Shown one piece after another: positions 7,811 through 16,658 of a stretch of DNA of 64,000 nucleotides (its first letter is position 1; each line of letters starts with the position of its first letter). The notes below the pieces were generated by a model. The model was not told where the DNA came from. It did not search any database and was given only the letters and a program-made list of their open reading frames with translations. Origin of the DNA: an uncultured Flavobacteriales bacterium. Lineage in GTDB: Bacteria; Bacteroidota; Bacteroidia; Flavobacteriales_G; Salibacteraceae. Made by a program: the position numbers and the translations under genes. Where the stretch lies: assembly GCA_905479105.1 (NCBI GenBank), contig CAJQLE010000002.1, positions 62,001-126,000 of the forward strand, read 5' to 3'.

Positions 7811-9718
7811 CTTTACCACTTTCTCTTGGAAAACAACGTCATTCACTGATTTAGCTTGAACAATATATACTCCAGCTGAAAGCGGAGAAAGGTCAAAACT
7901 CAAGACATGCGATCCAGCACTCAATTGATCTCTTCCTAAATCAGCTACTTTTCTTCCATTGAGATCCCGAATTTCAAAATTCACTTCGGCTTGCTTTTCC
8001 ACGTCAAATTCAAAGCTCACAAACTCCATTACTGGATTTGGAAATACGTGCATTTGATTAGACTTGATTTCCTCAGAAATACCAACTGATTCATAATCTG
8101 GATTTGCCAACTCAGCAATCCATGACCCTGGGCGATTGTTGCCATAGCCCCAATAACCAGAAACCCAAAACTTGCCTGGCTCATCAAATTTCCGTTGAAT
8201 AGCGGTATAATCTCCCCAACGCTCTTGCGCAGAATTCATAGCGTTCACAAAGGCTTCCCCCTTTTTTATCCATTGCACTGGACCATACTCTCGTTCACTA
8301 TTAAAGTAAACAGCAGAATTCCCAGCAAAAGTGGAGATTCCGGTATGATTAAAGAAGATGGCTACATCTTTGTCACCTTCACTAATGCCGACAAAATCCA
8401 TGTTAGGAAATCCAAATTCACGCTCAGAATCTGAAATGATATTTCCTGTAACCGATGGATTATCATAATCATCAATAATTCCATGATAGATAGCGGCAAA
8501 GCCATTTTCTGGATTTAGTGTGTTTCCAACAAATTGAATTTCCTTGCCCATTCTCACCGCACCAAGACACCTGGCATCATTCGTCCAAAATTCTTGATTG
8601 CCTGCTTGCTTTGCATAAGGTGGATGCCAGTAAGGAACATCCGTAATGGCCAACTTCACGTCAACCTGAGAAGAAGCAACATTTACATCCCCCACAGTGC
8701 GGATTAAAAAGAATGAATCATTGGTGGTTACAAACGGTCGATTGGCTACAAAAAACATGGTATCAGATTCTGGTCCCCAAGCAGTCTTAACTGGTCGCAG
8801 ATATCGAAGCTTTGATCCTTCATATTCAAATCCTGTCCAAAACTTAGTAGATAAGTTTTCGGCTCCTGTAAAACCATCTTCCAGATCCATTTGCCACAGC
8901 ACCGTTTCCGCGAAACCTTCTACCCAGCCAGAATCGGGATACAATTGATTTAGAGTGAGATACACACTATGTTCGTTCATCGCCAATTGTGGATAGTCGG
9001 CCCAAGACGAATACGTGAGTGGATCACCAGGGATGCGATAAGCACTCCATTCGTCCTTCGGATCATTGGTAGAAGAAAAGAATATCACTGTTTCACTTGT
9101 TTCAGGATCACGCCCTTGCCCCAACCCATCTGCTGAAAGGAAAACCAAAATAAACCGATCATACGTTGGGTGATACAGCAATTTAGGATCAAATGGAAAA
9201 TAGAGCGTAAAATTCGTATCCGAATATATATTCAGAAACTGAGAAAAGCTTGGATGCTTTGAAATGGAAGAAAATAAGTAGGTATCAGCAACCACATTGT
9301 AACCCCAAACCTGTGAATTCCATGAAGCAATAAGGTTACCGTTATTAGCAATGGCCATGGCATTGTCATTCGGTGTTCCACCTGATAATGGATTTTGATT
9401 AAACCAGAAGCTGCTCGGAAAGGAAGAAGCCACTGTCAATGTATCTGAAGTATCTCTTCCACCTCTCGCATTGGGCTTTCCATATTGTTTCGGATAATCT
9501 TTTTCCAATTGAACCTTTAAGTCATGAATATGCTGCTTGGCATTTTCTCCACTAGGAAATGGTGCTTCCTTCTGTTCTAATTTCACGCTATAATCTTCCT
9601 TAAAATCCTTGGGACTTACTGTCCATCCTTTTGGGATTTCCATGTTGACTGTTTTCACAGAGTTCTGAGCAAACAGATTGAGTGGAAGAATAAAAACGAA
9701 TAAAAGCAGACGAGTCAT
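7805..9718 (-). CDS. Secreted protein with T9SS type A C-terminal sorting domain
   Basis: A protein of about 637 residues with a signal peptide (MTRLLLFVFILPLNLFAQ). I do not recognise a catalytic family in the central region, which contains many aromatic beta-rich segments of propeller type (for example WGPESDTMFFVANRPF and WGDYTAIQRKF). The final 80 residues form a type A sorting domain: VFPNPVMEFVSFEF, IRDLNGRKV, LSPLSAGVYIVQ and a terminal KVVKQ. It should therefore be exported by the type IX system and anchored or released at the surface. The ATG at 9718 is chosen over the TTG at 9724 because the latter overlaps a near-consensus promoter element. A possible terminator follows. Confidence 0.85.
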   Translation of the reverse strand: MTRLLLFVFILPLNLFAQNSVKTVNMEIPKGWTVSPKDFKEDYSVKLEQKEAPFPSGENAKQHIHDLKVQLEKDYPKQYGKPNARGGRDTSDTLTVASSFPSSFWFNQNPLSGGTPNDNAMAIANNGNLIASWNSQVWGYNVVADTYLFSSISKHPSFSQFLNIYSDTNFTLYFPFDPKLLYHPTYDRFILVFLSADGLGQGRDPETSETVIFFSSTNDPKDEWSAYRIPGDPLTYSSWADYPQLAMNEHSVYLTLNQLYPDSGWVEGFAETVLWQMDLEDGFTGAENLSTKFWTGFEYEGSKLRYLRPVKTAWGPESDTMFFVANRPFVTTNDSFFLIRTVGDVNVASSQVDVKLAITDVPYWHPPYAKQAGNQEFWTNDARCLGAVRMGKEIQFVGNTLNPENGFAAIYHGIIDDYDNPSVTGNIISDSEREFGFPNMDFVGISEGDKDVAIFFNHTGISTFAGNSAVYFNSEREYGPVQWIKKGEAFVNAMNSAQERWGDYTAIQRKFDEPGKFWVSGYWGYGNNRPGSWIAELANPDYESVGISEEIKSNQMHVFPNPVMEFVSFEFDVEKQAEVNFEIRDLNGRKVADLGRDQLSAGSHVLSFDLSPLSAGVYIVQAKSVNDVVFQEKVVKQ

Positions 9719-9721
9719 AGT

Positions 9722-9729
9722 CAAATAGA
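9722..9729 (-). promoter_or_regulatory. Near-consensus -7 element (TCTATTTG) of the T9SS type A gene
   Basis: It matches TAnnTTTG at all but one fixed position and ends 3 bases before the ATG at 9718. The spacing resembles that of the exact elements upstream of the YdcF and patatin genes. Confidence 0.4.
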
Positions 9730-9787
9730 TTTGTTGCTAAATATAAAGCTTAGACAACAGAATTGTTTTGAAAAGCAAATTCAAAAC

Positions 9788-10444
9788 CTAAGAATTACCC
9801 TTTTGATAGTCGGCTAAAAACTGAGCCAAGCCACTATCTGTAAGCGGGTGGTTCAGCAGTTGAAGAATTGGCTTCAACGGACATGTGGCCACATCTGCTC
9901 CAATTTTCGCACAATCAACAATGTGCATGGCATGGCGAATGGATGCAGCTAGAATCTGCGTCTCAAAACCATAGTTATCATAGATTAATCTGATCTCTTC
10001 AATCAGCGCCAATCCATCCGCACTGATGTCGTCTAGTCTTCCAAGAAAAGGTGACACATAAGTTGCACCTGCTTTCGCAGCCAACAAGGCTTGACCAGCA
10101 GAGAAGACTAACGTACAATTCGTTCTTATTCCGCGTTCAGAGAAATATTTCAAGGCCTTGATACCGTCTTTGATCATTGGAATCTTCACAACGATATTCT
10201 CGTGCAATTCCGCGAGGATCATTCCTTCGCGAATCATACCTTCAAAATCAGTCGCAATAACTTCTGCACTCACATCACCATCTACAATGTTGCAAATGTC
10301 TACGTAGTGCTTCATGATATTATCAGTGCCTGTGATGCCTTCTTTGGCCATCAAACTTGGATTGGTGGTAACTCCGTCTAAAACTCCTAAATCATTGGCT
10401 TCTTTAATCTCTGCAATGTTGGCTGTATCTATAAAAAACTTCAT
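9788..10444 (-). CDS. Transaldolase / fructose-6-phosphate aldolase family protein
   Basis: A 218-residue single-domain TIM barrel of the small transaldolase (TalC/FSA) subfamily. The family start [15 protein letters not shown] is followed by GVTTNPSL. The Schiff-base lysine is Lys87 in VVKIPM, and [19 protein letters not shown] and SPFLGRLDD are also characteristic. The family either transfers a dihydroxyacetone unit between sugar phosphates (pentose phosphate pathway) or cleaves fructose 6-phosphate. In Bacteroidota this short form is normally taken to be the housekeeping transaldolase. It acts in the cytoplasm. The gene appears to be a single unit with its promoter somewhere in the 233-base region shared with the divergent peptidase gene. 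Confidence 0.92.
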   Translation of the reverse strand: MKFFIDTANIAEIKEANDLGVLDGVTTNPSLMAKEGITGTDNIMKHYVDICNIVDGDVSAEVIATDFEGMIREGMILAELHENIVVKIPMIKDGIKALKYFSERGIRTNCTLVFSAGQALLAAKAGATYVSPFLGRLDDISADGLALIEEIRLIYDNYGFETQILAASIRHAMHIVDCAKIGADVATCPLKPILQLLNHPLTDSGLAQFLADYQKGNS

Positions 10445-10677
10445 GGAATTGTTTTCTTAATAATTGGACTCAAAGAAAACGAAATAATGCAGATTGCACG
10501 AATGAAAAGAAGAAGCATCTTTGAATCGAATCGACTTAACGAAATCTAAGGATTCTCAAAAAACTAAACTTCATAAAAGTACCTTCGCGCTTGAAAAAAT
10601 CATTTTACCTCAACATGGTAATTGCTACCCACGTAATTGCGGACTGTAGTGAATAGCCAACTAATTCAGATACTACT

Positions 10678-12723
10678 TTGATTGCACCAATAGCTAAAAA
10701 AATACCGTTTGAAATCACCACTCATGGCGATACTAGAATTGACAATTACTATTGGATGAGGGACATGGATCGAAAAGATCCAGAAATCATCAGTCATCTT
10801 GAAGCAGAAAATGCATATACCAAGGCAAAGCTCAAGCATACAGAGAAGTTTCAAGAAGAGTTGTTCAATGAATTAAAAGGACGCATCAAGCAAACGGATG
10901 AGTCGGTGCCCTACTTGTATGATGGCTTTTATTATTACACGAGATTCGAGGAAGGATTTGAGTATTCTATTTATTGCAGAAAGCAAGGAGGTTTAGATGC
11001 AGAAGAGCAAGTTATGCTAGACGTCAATGAGCTAGCAAAAGACTATAGCTACTATCAAGCCGCTGGAAACAGCATCAGCACCAATAACAATATCCTGGCT
11101 TTTAGCGAGGACACATTAAGCCGGAGAGTCTATACGATACGTTTTAAAGACCTTACTACGGGTGAGTTTCTTGAAGATAGAATCGATGGAACAGCAGGAG
11201 GTTGCACTTGGGCAAACGACAACAAAACCGTATTCTACACGGTAAAAGATCCTGTTACACTAAGGTCTTTCAAAGTCTACAAGCATGTACTTGGTACAAA
11301 ATCTTCAGAAGATGTGGAGGTTTATCATGAATCCGATGAGACATTTAATGTAAGCGTTGGTAAATTCAAATCTAAGAAGTGGCTTTACATCCACACTGGC
11401 GCCACCGTATCGGATGAATACTTGATCTTAGATGCTGAAACTCCAAATGGAAATTGGAAAGTTTTTCAACCTAGAGAGAGAGATTTGGAATACGGAATTT
11501 CTCATTTTAACGGTGAATTTTACATCCTGACAAACAAGGACGATGCAACTAATTTCAAATTGGTAAAAACACCAGAAAATAAAACTGGCCTAGAGAATTG
11601 GAAAGAAGTAATTGCACATCGAAAAGATGTGTTTCTTGAAGATTTTGACGTTTTCGAAAATCATTTGGTTCTAACCGAGAAGTCTAACGCTCAGAGTGCT
11701 ATTCGCATTATCAATTGGACCACAAATGATGATCACTACATCGCTTTTGAAGAAGAAGCATATGCGGTTCAAAGCTCCATAAACCCTGAGTTCAAAACCC
11801 AGAGTCTGCGCTTCAGCTATACGAGTATGACAACGCCTGCTTCAGTGTTTGAATACAACATGGAGACGAAGGACAGAACACTATTGAAGCAACAAGAAGT
11901 GTTAGGTGGATTTGAAAAGGATGATTATGTAGCAAAGCGTATCTGGACAACCGCGCGTGATGGAGCGAAAGTTCCAATGTCTTTGGTCTATAAGAAAACC
12001 ACTAAAATTGATAAAAACACTCCACTATTATTATATGGGTATGGTTCATATGGAATCACGATTGACCCTTCGTTTAGCCCATCTCGCTTGAGTTTATTAA
12101 ATCGAGGTTTTGTGTTTTGCATTGCGCATATACGTGGCAGTCAAACCATGGGAAGAGAATGGTATGAAGACGGCAAGATGCTGAAGAAGCAAAACACCTT
12201 CAACGACTTTATTGACTGCGCAGAAAACCTTATAGAGCTTGAATATACATCTTCCGAACATCTTTACGCAATGGGAGGAAGCGCAGGTGGTTTGTTGATG
12301 GGGACAATTGTCAACATGAGACCTGATCTATGGAACGGAATCATTTCAGCAGTACCGTTTGTTGATGTGGTGACCACCATGCTTGACGAAAGCATCCCAT
12401 TGACAACTGGCGAATTTGATGAATGGGGAAATCCAAAAGACGAAGAATACTATCATTACATCAAAAGCTACTCACCTATTGATAACATTGAAGCAAAAGC
12501 TTATCCGAGTATGCTCGTGACTACTGGACTTCATGACAGTCAAGTACAATATTGGGAACCTGCTAAATGGGTGGCTAAGTTGCGCGAATTGAAAACTGAT
12601 TCAAACGACATCCTATTCCACATAAACATAGATTTTGGGCATAGCGGTGCTTCAGGTCGATTTGAAATCTATCATGAAATAGCGTTGGAGTATGCGTTTT
12701 TAATGGATCTAGAATCCAAGTAA
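10678..12723 (+). CDS. Oligopeptidase B-like serine peptidase (S9 family)
   Basis: A 681-residue prolyl oligopeptidase-fold enzyme. An N-terminal lead-in (KKIPFEITTHGDTRIDNYYWMRD) and a seven-bladed propeller precede a C-terminal alpha/beta hydrolase domain. The catalytic triad is visible as Ser535 in GGSAGG, Asp620 in LHDSQVQYWEP and His655 in FGHSGASGRFE. This pattern fits oligopeptidase B, which cleaves short peptides after basic residues. The basic-residue preference is known for the family and not shown here. No signal peptide is present, so a cytoplasmic location is likely. The start is TTG, because a stop codon lies in frame at 10654 and no ATG gives the conserved N-terminus. It converges on the lipoprotein gene with 11 bases between stops. 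Confidence 0.88.
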   Translation: MIAPIAKKIPFEITTHGDTRIDNYYWMRDMDRKDPEIISHLEAENAYTKAKLKHTEKFQEELFNELKGRIKQTDESVPYLYDGFYYYTRFEEGFEYSIYCRKQGGLDAEEQVMLDVNELAKDYSYYQAAGNSISTNNNILAFSEDTLSRRVYTIRFKDLTTGEFLEDRIDGTAGGCTWANDNKTVFYTVKDPVTLRSFKVYKHVLGTKSSEDVEVYHESDETFNVSVGKFKSKKWLYIHTGATVSDEYLILDAETPNGNWKVFQPRERDLEYGISHFNGEFYILTNKDDATNFKLVKTPENKTGLENWKEVIAHRKDVFLEDFDVFENHLVLTEKSNAQSAIRIINWTTNDDHYIAFEEEAYAVQSSINPEFKTQSLRFSYTSMTTPASVFEYNMETKDRTLLKQQEVLGGFEKDDYVAKRIWTTARDGAKVPMSLVYKKTTKIDKNTPLLLYGYGSYGITIDPSFSPSRLSLLNRGFVFCIAHIRGSQTMGREWYEDGKMLKKQNTFNDFIDCAENLIELEYTSSEHLYAMGGSAGGLLMGTIVNMRPDLWNGIISAVPFVDVVTTMLDESIPLTTGEFDEWGNPKDEEYYHYIKSYSPIDNIEAKAYPSMLVTTGLHDSQVQYWEPAKWVAKLRELKTDSNDILFHINIDFGHSGASGRFEIYHEIALEYAFLMDLESK

Positions 12724-12734
12724 AAAAGGAATCT

Positions 12735-13406
12735 TTAAAAGCCGGAGTCTCGATATTCTTGAATCCACTGTAAGCCGGAGTCAATTCCAAACTGGGTTTC
12801 AATGTCGAACCACTTTTTGTAAACCAAGCCCACATTTCGTGCAAAGCGCTCTTCTGCGAATTGTTTGATGATGAAATTGTCTGTATCATTCACTTGAATG
12901 ACCCTTAAAGTATTCTCAAAGACATCATCACCGAATGCTTCGTTCTGATCTACATAGTCATACGAGTAGAAAAGAGGTTTTTCGATGTTAAATGCATTGG
13001 CATCCCAATCCTCACCAACCTTCGGTGGGAAAACTAAAGGAACCGTTTTAATATTATTCTCTGACAATTCCGCCCTCACCCCTTGAACTACGTAGGTGTA
13101 TGTGCTGACATAATTGTTTGAAGCTGTATCTGAAGTTCTCTTGAATCGCTCAAACCGATATACTGTTCTGCCCTCAAGGTCTTTATATTCCTCAACACAT
13201 TCATCTCGTTGAATGAATGAGAATGTATCTACTGAGGCATTGAAATCATCGTAAACAATAGAATCTACGTCATATTCAATCCAAGCCCCTTGGTAAAGAG
13301 GTAAATAATCATAGCCAAAATCTACTTCCTGAATTTGATTATTGCGTTTACATGCACCCAGCATTAAAACAGCAAAAATCAATATGAAACTAGCTGACCT
13401 TTTCAC
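12735..13406 (-). CDS. Predicted lipoprotein of unknown function
   Basis: A 223-residue protein with a lipoprotein signal (MKRSASFILIFAVLMLGAC, lipidated Cys19). The rest is soluble and beta-rich, with a conserved-looking opening YDYLPLYQGAWIEYDVDSI and many aromatic and acidic residues. I do not recognise a named family. The GTG start lies inside the 3' end of mnmA (17-base overlap), so the two are translated from one message. Proteins of this size and style, lipoproteins after mnmA in Flavobacteriales, are generally unstudied. Confidence 0.75.
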   Translation of the reverse strand: MKRSASFILIFAVLMLGACKRNNQIQEVDFGYDYLPLYQGAWIEYDVDSIVYDDFNASVDTFSFIQRDECVEEYKDLEGRTVYRFERFKRTSDTASNNYVSTYTYVVQGVRAELSENNIKTVPLVFPPKVGEDWDANAFNIEKPLFYSYDYVDQNEAFGDDVFENTLRVIQVNDTDNFIIKQFAEERFARNVGLVYKKWFDIETQFGIDSGLQWIQEYRDSGF

Positions 13407-14538
13407 GGTTCATCATTTTGTGACTAAATGATAATGGGATTTCGGTTGAACGAGCGATAAACCCTCCACCAATCACATCATCGCCATCATAAAAAACTGC
13501 GCTTTGTCCGGGAGCAATAGCACTAACATTATGATCAAACTCCACACGAAGACGTCCTTCGGTATCGCTATAAACTCTGCTCATCGCTCCAGCATTATTG
13601 TATCTAATTTTAGTGACCGCCTCCATGCCATCTTCAATACTCTCGTATTTCTGAATATTAGGGTTTCGAACATACATCGAGTGTCCCATCAAATCTTCTT
13701 CACGACCTAGATGAACAGTATTGGTCAATGGGTCAATTTTAGTAACGAACATCGGCTCACCAAATGCCATCCCTAAACCTTTGCGTTGACCGATAGTGTA
13801 GTATGGATAGCCGCGATGTTCACCCAGCACATTCCCGTCTTTATCAACATACTTACCTCCTTTTAAGCGTTCTTCTAAACCATCAACCTTTCGGTTTAAG
13901 AAGCCACGGTAATCATTGTCTGGAACGAAGCAAATCTCATAACTTTCATTCTTCTTGGCCAATGACTCGTAACCATGATCAATGGCCATTTGTCTTATCT
14001 CTGGTTTAGTAAAATTGCCCAAAGGAAACCGTGTGCGAGCCAATGCTTTTTGAGACAATCCCCAAAGCACATAACTCTGATCTTTATTGTCATCAAGTCC
14101 TTTTGAAATGATGTATCGACCATTCTCTTCTCTGCTCTTTGCATAATGACCTGTGGCTATAAACTCACAATCCAATTGATCTGCTCTTTTCAGTAACGCA
14201 TCCCATTTGATGTGCGTGTTGCACATAATACAAGGGTTTGGCGTCCTACCTGCCAAATATTCTTCCACGAAATTGTCGATGATATTTCCGCCAAATTCTT
14301 CTCGAATATCGAGTATCATATGATGAAAGCCTTTTTCTACGGCCAAAGCACGCGCATCATTGATGTCATCTAAGCTGCAGCAACCGGTGGTTTTTCGGGC
14401 CCCTCCAGATGAATCATAATCCCATGTCTTCATGGTAACACCAATCACCTCATAGCCTTCTTCGTGCAACATAAGAGCAGCCACCGAACTATCGATTCCT
14501 CCACTCATTGCTACCAATATCCTTCCTTTCTTGCTCAT
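13390..14538 (-). CDS. mnmA: tRNA 2-thiouridine(34) synthase MnmA
   Basis: A 382-residue cytoplasmic enzyme that thiolates uridine 34 of tRNA-Lys, -Glu and -Gln. The PP-loop ATP pyrophosphatase motif SGGIDSS is at residues 12-18. The catalytic cysteine pair is Cys106 (NPCIMCN) and Cys203 (YEICFVPD). The central region GHYAK and the C-terminal beta-barrel elements (YYTIGQRKGLG, IAPGQSAVFYDGDDVIGGG) are as in the family. It overlaps the following lipoprotein gene by 17 bases. A near-consensus -7 element (GAACTTTG on the minus strand at about 14580-14587) lies upstream. Confidence 0.95.
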   Translation of the reverse strand: MSKKGRILVAMSGGIDSSVAALMLHEEGYEVIGVTMKTWDYDSSGGARKTTGCCSLDDINDARALAVEKGFHHMILDIREEFGGNIIDNFVEEYLAGRTPNPCIMCNTHIKWDALLKRADQLDCEFIATGHYAKSREENGRYIISKGLDDNKDQSYVLWGLSQKALARTRFPLGNFTKPEIRQMAIDHGYESLAKKNESYEICFVPDNDYRGFLNRKVDGLEERLKGGKYVDKDGNVLGEHRGYPYYTIGQRKGLGMAFGEPMFVTKIDPLTNTVHLGREEDLMGHSMYVRNPNIQKYESIEDGMEAVTKIRYNNAGAMSRVYSDTEGRLRVEFDHNVSAIAPGQSAVFYDGDDVIGGGFIARSTEIPLSFSHKMMNREKVS

Positions 14539-14661
14539 TGCTTCAACTATACTTCTCTTGACAACTCAAAATTGAGCGCAAAGTTCGCAATTCCAATTCA
14601 TTAAACTGAAAACTAAGGTTGAAATGATGTTCTTGAGGGTGATTAGCAGAATGTAGAGAAT

Positions 14662-15501
14662 CTAACGGCCTCCAACTGGGCGGCCATTCATGAAATCATC
14701 GACAGCTTTATCTTCATCAATGACATCATCCTCGTCTAGCTCTTCTTTGAATTCTTTTATTTCAAAGCCTTCCTCTATCTTTTCTTTTACGAGTTTACCC
14801 TTGTTGTAAACCTGCTGCGCCTTTACCCTACCATCGTCTGCAAAATACATCCACAAACCATCTTTTACTGCGGCTCTATATTTTCCTTCCATATAGATTT
14901 GGCCGCCTTCAAAGTATTGCTTGTATTCACCATCAAAAGTGTTGTCGGCATATGTACCTTCAATCAGCACATCACCACTAGGGGCATATTCTTTGAATGG
15001 TCCGTTTTTGAGCCCATCGACATATGGGATTTCAGCCGCTAATTTTCCGTTCAAATGGTACACTTTCATCAATCCATCAATCTTCCCATTCTTATATGGC
15101 TCCTCTGAACTTAGAATAGCTTTATTGTCAAAAAACTTCCATGTGCCATTCTTTACCCCATTCTGATAATCTCCTTCGCCCATGACAGTGCCATTCTTAT
15201 GGAAGAAAATGGCATGACTTGCATCGCTTCCTTTTCCTTCTAAATGCTCCACTTGAGAACTCTTTTCGCCCGTATCGTAGTAGTAGAAAAACACACCAAT
15301 TGGTTTTCCATGATCAAACTGACCCGAATAACGAGGTTGATCTTTTGGAGCATCTGGATCATCAGGATTATTTGGGTAATTGACCTCCCAAGCTCCATGC
15401 TTTTTCCCGTCAGCATCAAGGCTATTCTTATTACCCTCTTGCGCTGCAGCGGACAAAGAAGTAATCAAAAACATCAGAAGTAGTGTAATGTGGTTTCTCA
15501 T
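14662..15501 (-). CDS. YwqK/MORN-type repeat secreted protein
   Basis: A 279-residue protein with a signal peptide (MRNHITLLLMFLITSLSAAAQ) and about six repeats of the toxin-antitoxin YwqK/MORN-like type, each with the pattern G-x-Y-x-x-G-x-x-x-G-x-W/F-x-x-Y (for example GDYQNGVKNGTWKFF and GKYRAAVKDGLWMYF). The tail is acidic. Databases often label such proteins 'YwqK family antitoxin', but the secretion signal argues for an exported scaffold or binding protein. The ATG at 15501 is chosen because an exact TACTTTTG promoter element (15508-15515) overlaps the alternative upstream TTG. Confidence 0.82.
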   Translation of the reverse strand: MRNHITLLLMFLITSLSAAAQEGNKNSLDADGKKHGAWEVNYPNNPDDPDAPKDQPRYSGQFDHGKPIGVFFYYYDTGEKSSQVEHLEGKGSDASHAIFFHKNGTVMGEGDYQNGVKNGTWKFFDNKAILSSEEPYKNGKIDGLMKVYHLNGKLAAEIPYVDGLKNGPFKEYAPSGDVLIEGTYADNTFDGEYKQYFEGGQIYMEGKYRAAVKDGLWMYFADDGRVKAQQVYNKGKLVKEKIEEGFEIKEFKEELDEDDVIDEDKAVDDFMNGRPVGGR

Positions 15502-15507
15502 GAAAAT

Positions 15508-15515
15508 CAAAAGTA
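15508..15515 (-). promoter_or_regulatory. -7 promoter element (TACTTTTG) of the YwqK-repeat gene
   Basis: An exact TAnnTTTG match ending 6 bases before the ATG at 15501, implying a leaderless or nearly leaderless message. Confidence 0.62.
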
Positions 15516-15543
15516 CATGGATTTAAACGCTTGTCTTCCGCTT

Positions 15544-16086
15544 CTATTTTGAAGTTATCACATCTATAAAGTGAAATAAAGATGGATAAGTTTCTTTAGC
15601 CTTCGCCTGAGCACCAATTCCAACGCATTTCATGCCTAACCTTTGTCCAAATTCCATATCAGAAGGGGAATCTCCAGCGATGATAGATTTGGCGAACTCA
15701 ATAGAAGGATAGTCTGCACGCGCGTCAAATGCCATTCCTGTGCGTGGCTTGCGGTGACTTGGATTGTCCGCCTCCAAATCAGGACAGAAGTAAATCTTAT
15801 CAATGCGACCACCATTATTGAACACTTCTTTGATCATGTGCTGATGGATTGTAAAAAGGTGGGTATCGGTCATTATGCCTTTACCAATGCCTTGCTGATT
15901 GGTTACTACAACTATAACATCAAAGATTCTTGACGCTTTCTCTAAAGCATCTAATACACCAGGAAGAAACTGAAATTCATCAATCTGCTTTACGTAATCG
16001 CCAGGTAGCTTTTCATTAATCACTCCATCTCGATCCAAAAACAAAGTCCAGCTGCCATCAATTTCGCTATGCCAATCTTTTTTCAT
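15544..16086 (-). CDS. gmhB: HAD-IIIA phosphatase, GmhB-like (D-glycero-manno-heptose-bisphosphate 7-phosphatase)
   Basis: A 180-residue HAD-superfamily phosphatase. The nucleophile motif is FLDRDGVIN (Asp18, Asp20). Motif II is VVVTNQQGIGKG and the acidic motif is IIAGDSPSDMEFG. RKPRTGM matches the substrate loop of GmhB, which removes the 7-phosphate of heptose 1,7-bisphosphate in the ADP- or GDP-heptose pathway. It directly follows gmhA (TGATG overlap), which supports this role. The zinc-binding loop of classical GmhB (Cys-x-His ... Cys-x-Cys) is reduced to a single cysteine (FCPDLEADNPSHRKP), so the metal site is probably absent. A histidinol-phosphatase-like role is the alternative. Confidence 0.82.
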   Translation of the reverse strand: MKKDWHSEIDGSWTLFLDRDGVINEKLPGDYVKQIDEFQFLPGVLDALEKASRIFDVIVVVTNQQGIGKGIMTDTHLFTIHQHMIKEVFNNGGRIDKIYFCPDLEADNPSHRKPRTGMAFDARADYPSIEFAKSIIAGDSPSDMEFGQRLGMKCVGIGAQAKAKETYPSLFHFIDVITSK

Positions 16087-16658
16087 CAAGCGAAAATTCT
16101 ACTTTCAAGTTCTTGACAAAGCACATGACCTAGAGTAATATGTAATTCTTGAATACGCGCTGTATTATCCGAAGGAATTTGAAAGACATGATCAGCTAGT
16201 TTCCCCATTTCTCCTTTATGCTCGCCTAGGAAAGCAACGGTTATCATTCCGATTGATTTCGCCTTCTCGATGGCTTTAACCACATTTTTAGAATTTCCAC
16301 TGGTTGATAATCCAATCAAAACATCTCCCTTTCTGCCCATCGCCTCCGTCATTCTCGCATAAACCTCATCGTAACCATAATCGTTGGCTACAGCGGTCAG
16401 ATAACTTGAGTTTACGTGCAATGCCTCGGCAAATAAAGGTGCTCGATCTAGAATGAACCTGCCACTTAATTCTGCTGCGATATGTTGTGCATCTCCAGCA
16501 CTTCCACCATTACCGCACAACAAAAGCTTCTTATCTGATTTAAAAGCACTTTCAATCTGATCAATACATGCGTAAAAATCATTCTGAAATTTCTGATCAG
16601 CCAATAATGATTGTCTGAGATTAACTGAAGAATTTAAAGCTTGTTGTAAGTTATTCAT
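16086..16658 (-). CDS. gmhA: Sedoheptulose-7-phosphate isomerase GmhA
   Basis: A 190-residue SIS-domain isomerase that converts sedoheptulose 7-phosphate to D-glycero-D-manno-heptose 7-phosphate, the first step of nucleotide-heptose synthesis. Diagnostic stretches are LLCGNGGSAGDAQHIAAELSG, LIGLSTSGNSKNV and IQELHITLGHVLCQ, matching the family over its full length. It starts with ATGA overlapping the stop of the glycosyltransferase and runs directly into the gmhB-like gene. The later kinase/nucleotidyltransferase (HldE or HddA/C type) is not in this window. Confidence 0.93.
   Translation of the reverse strand: MNNLQQALNSSVNLRQSLLADQKFQNDFYACIDQIESAFKSDKKLLLCGNGGSAGDAQHIAAELSGRFILDRAPLFAEALHVNSSYLTAVANDYGYDEVYARMTEAMGRKGDVLIGLSTSGNSKNVVKAIEKAKSIGMITVAFLGEHKGEMGKLADHVFQIPSDNTARIQELHITLGHVLCQELESRIFA

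Noticed and set aside
10619-10641. Direct repeat GTAATTGC upstream of the peptidase gene
   Set aside because: Only two short copies 15 bases apart; easily due to chance in AT-rich sequence.
14662-15501. YwqK-repeat protein as a toxin-antitoxin component
   Set aside because: It has a signal peptide and no partner toxin gene. The database name reflects the repeat family only.
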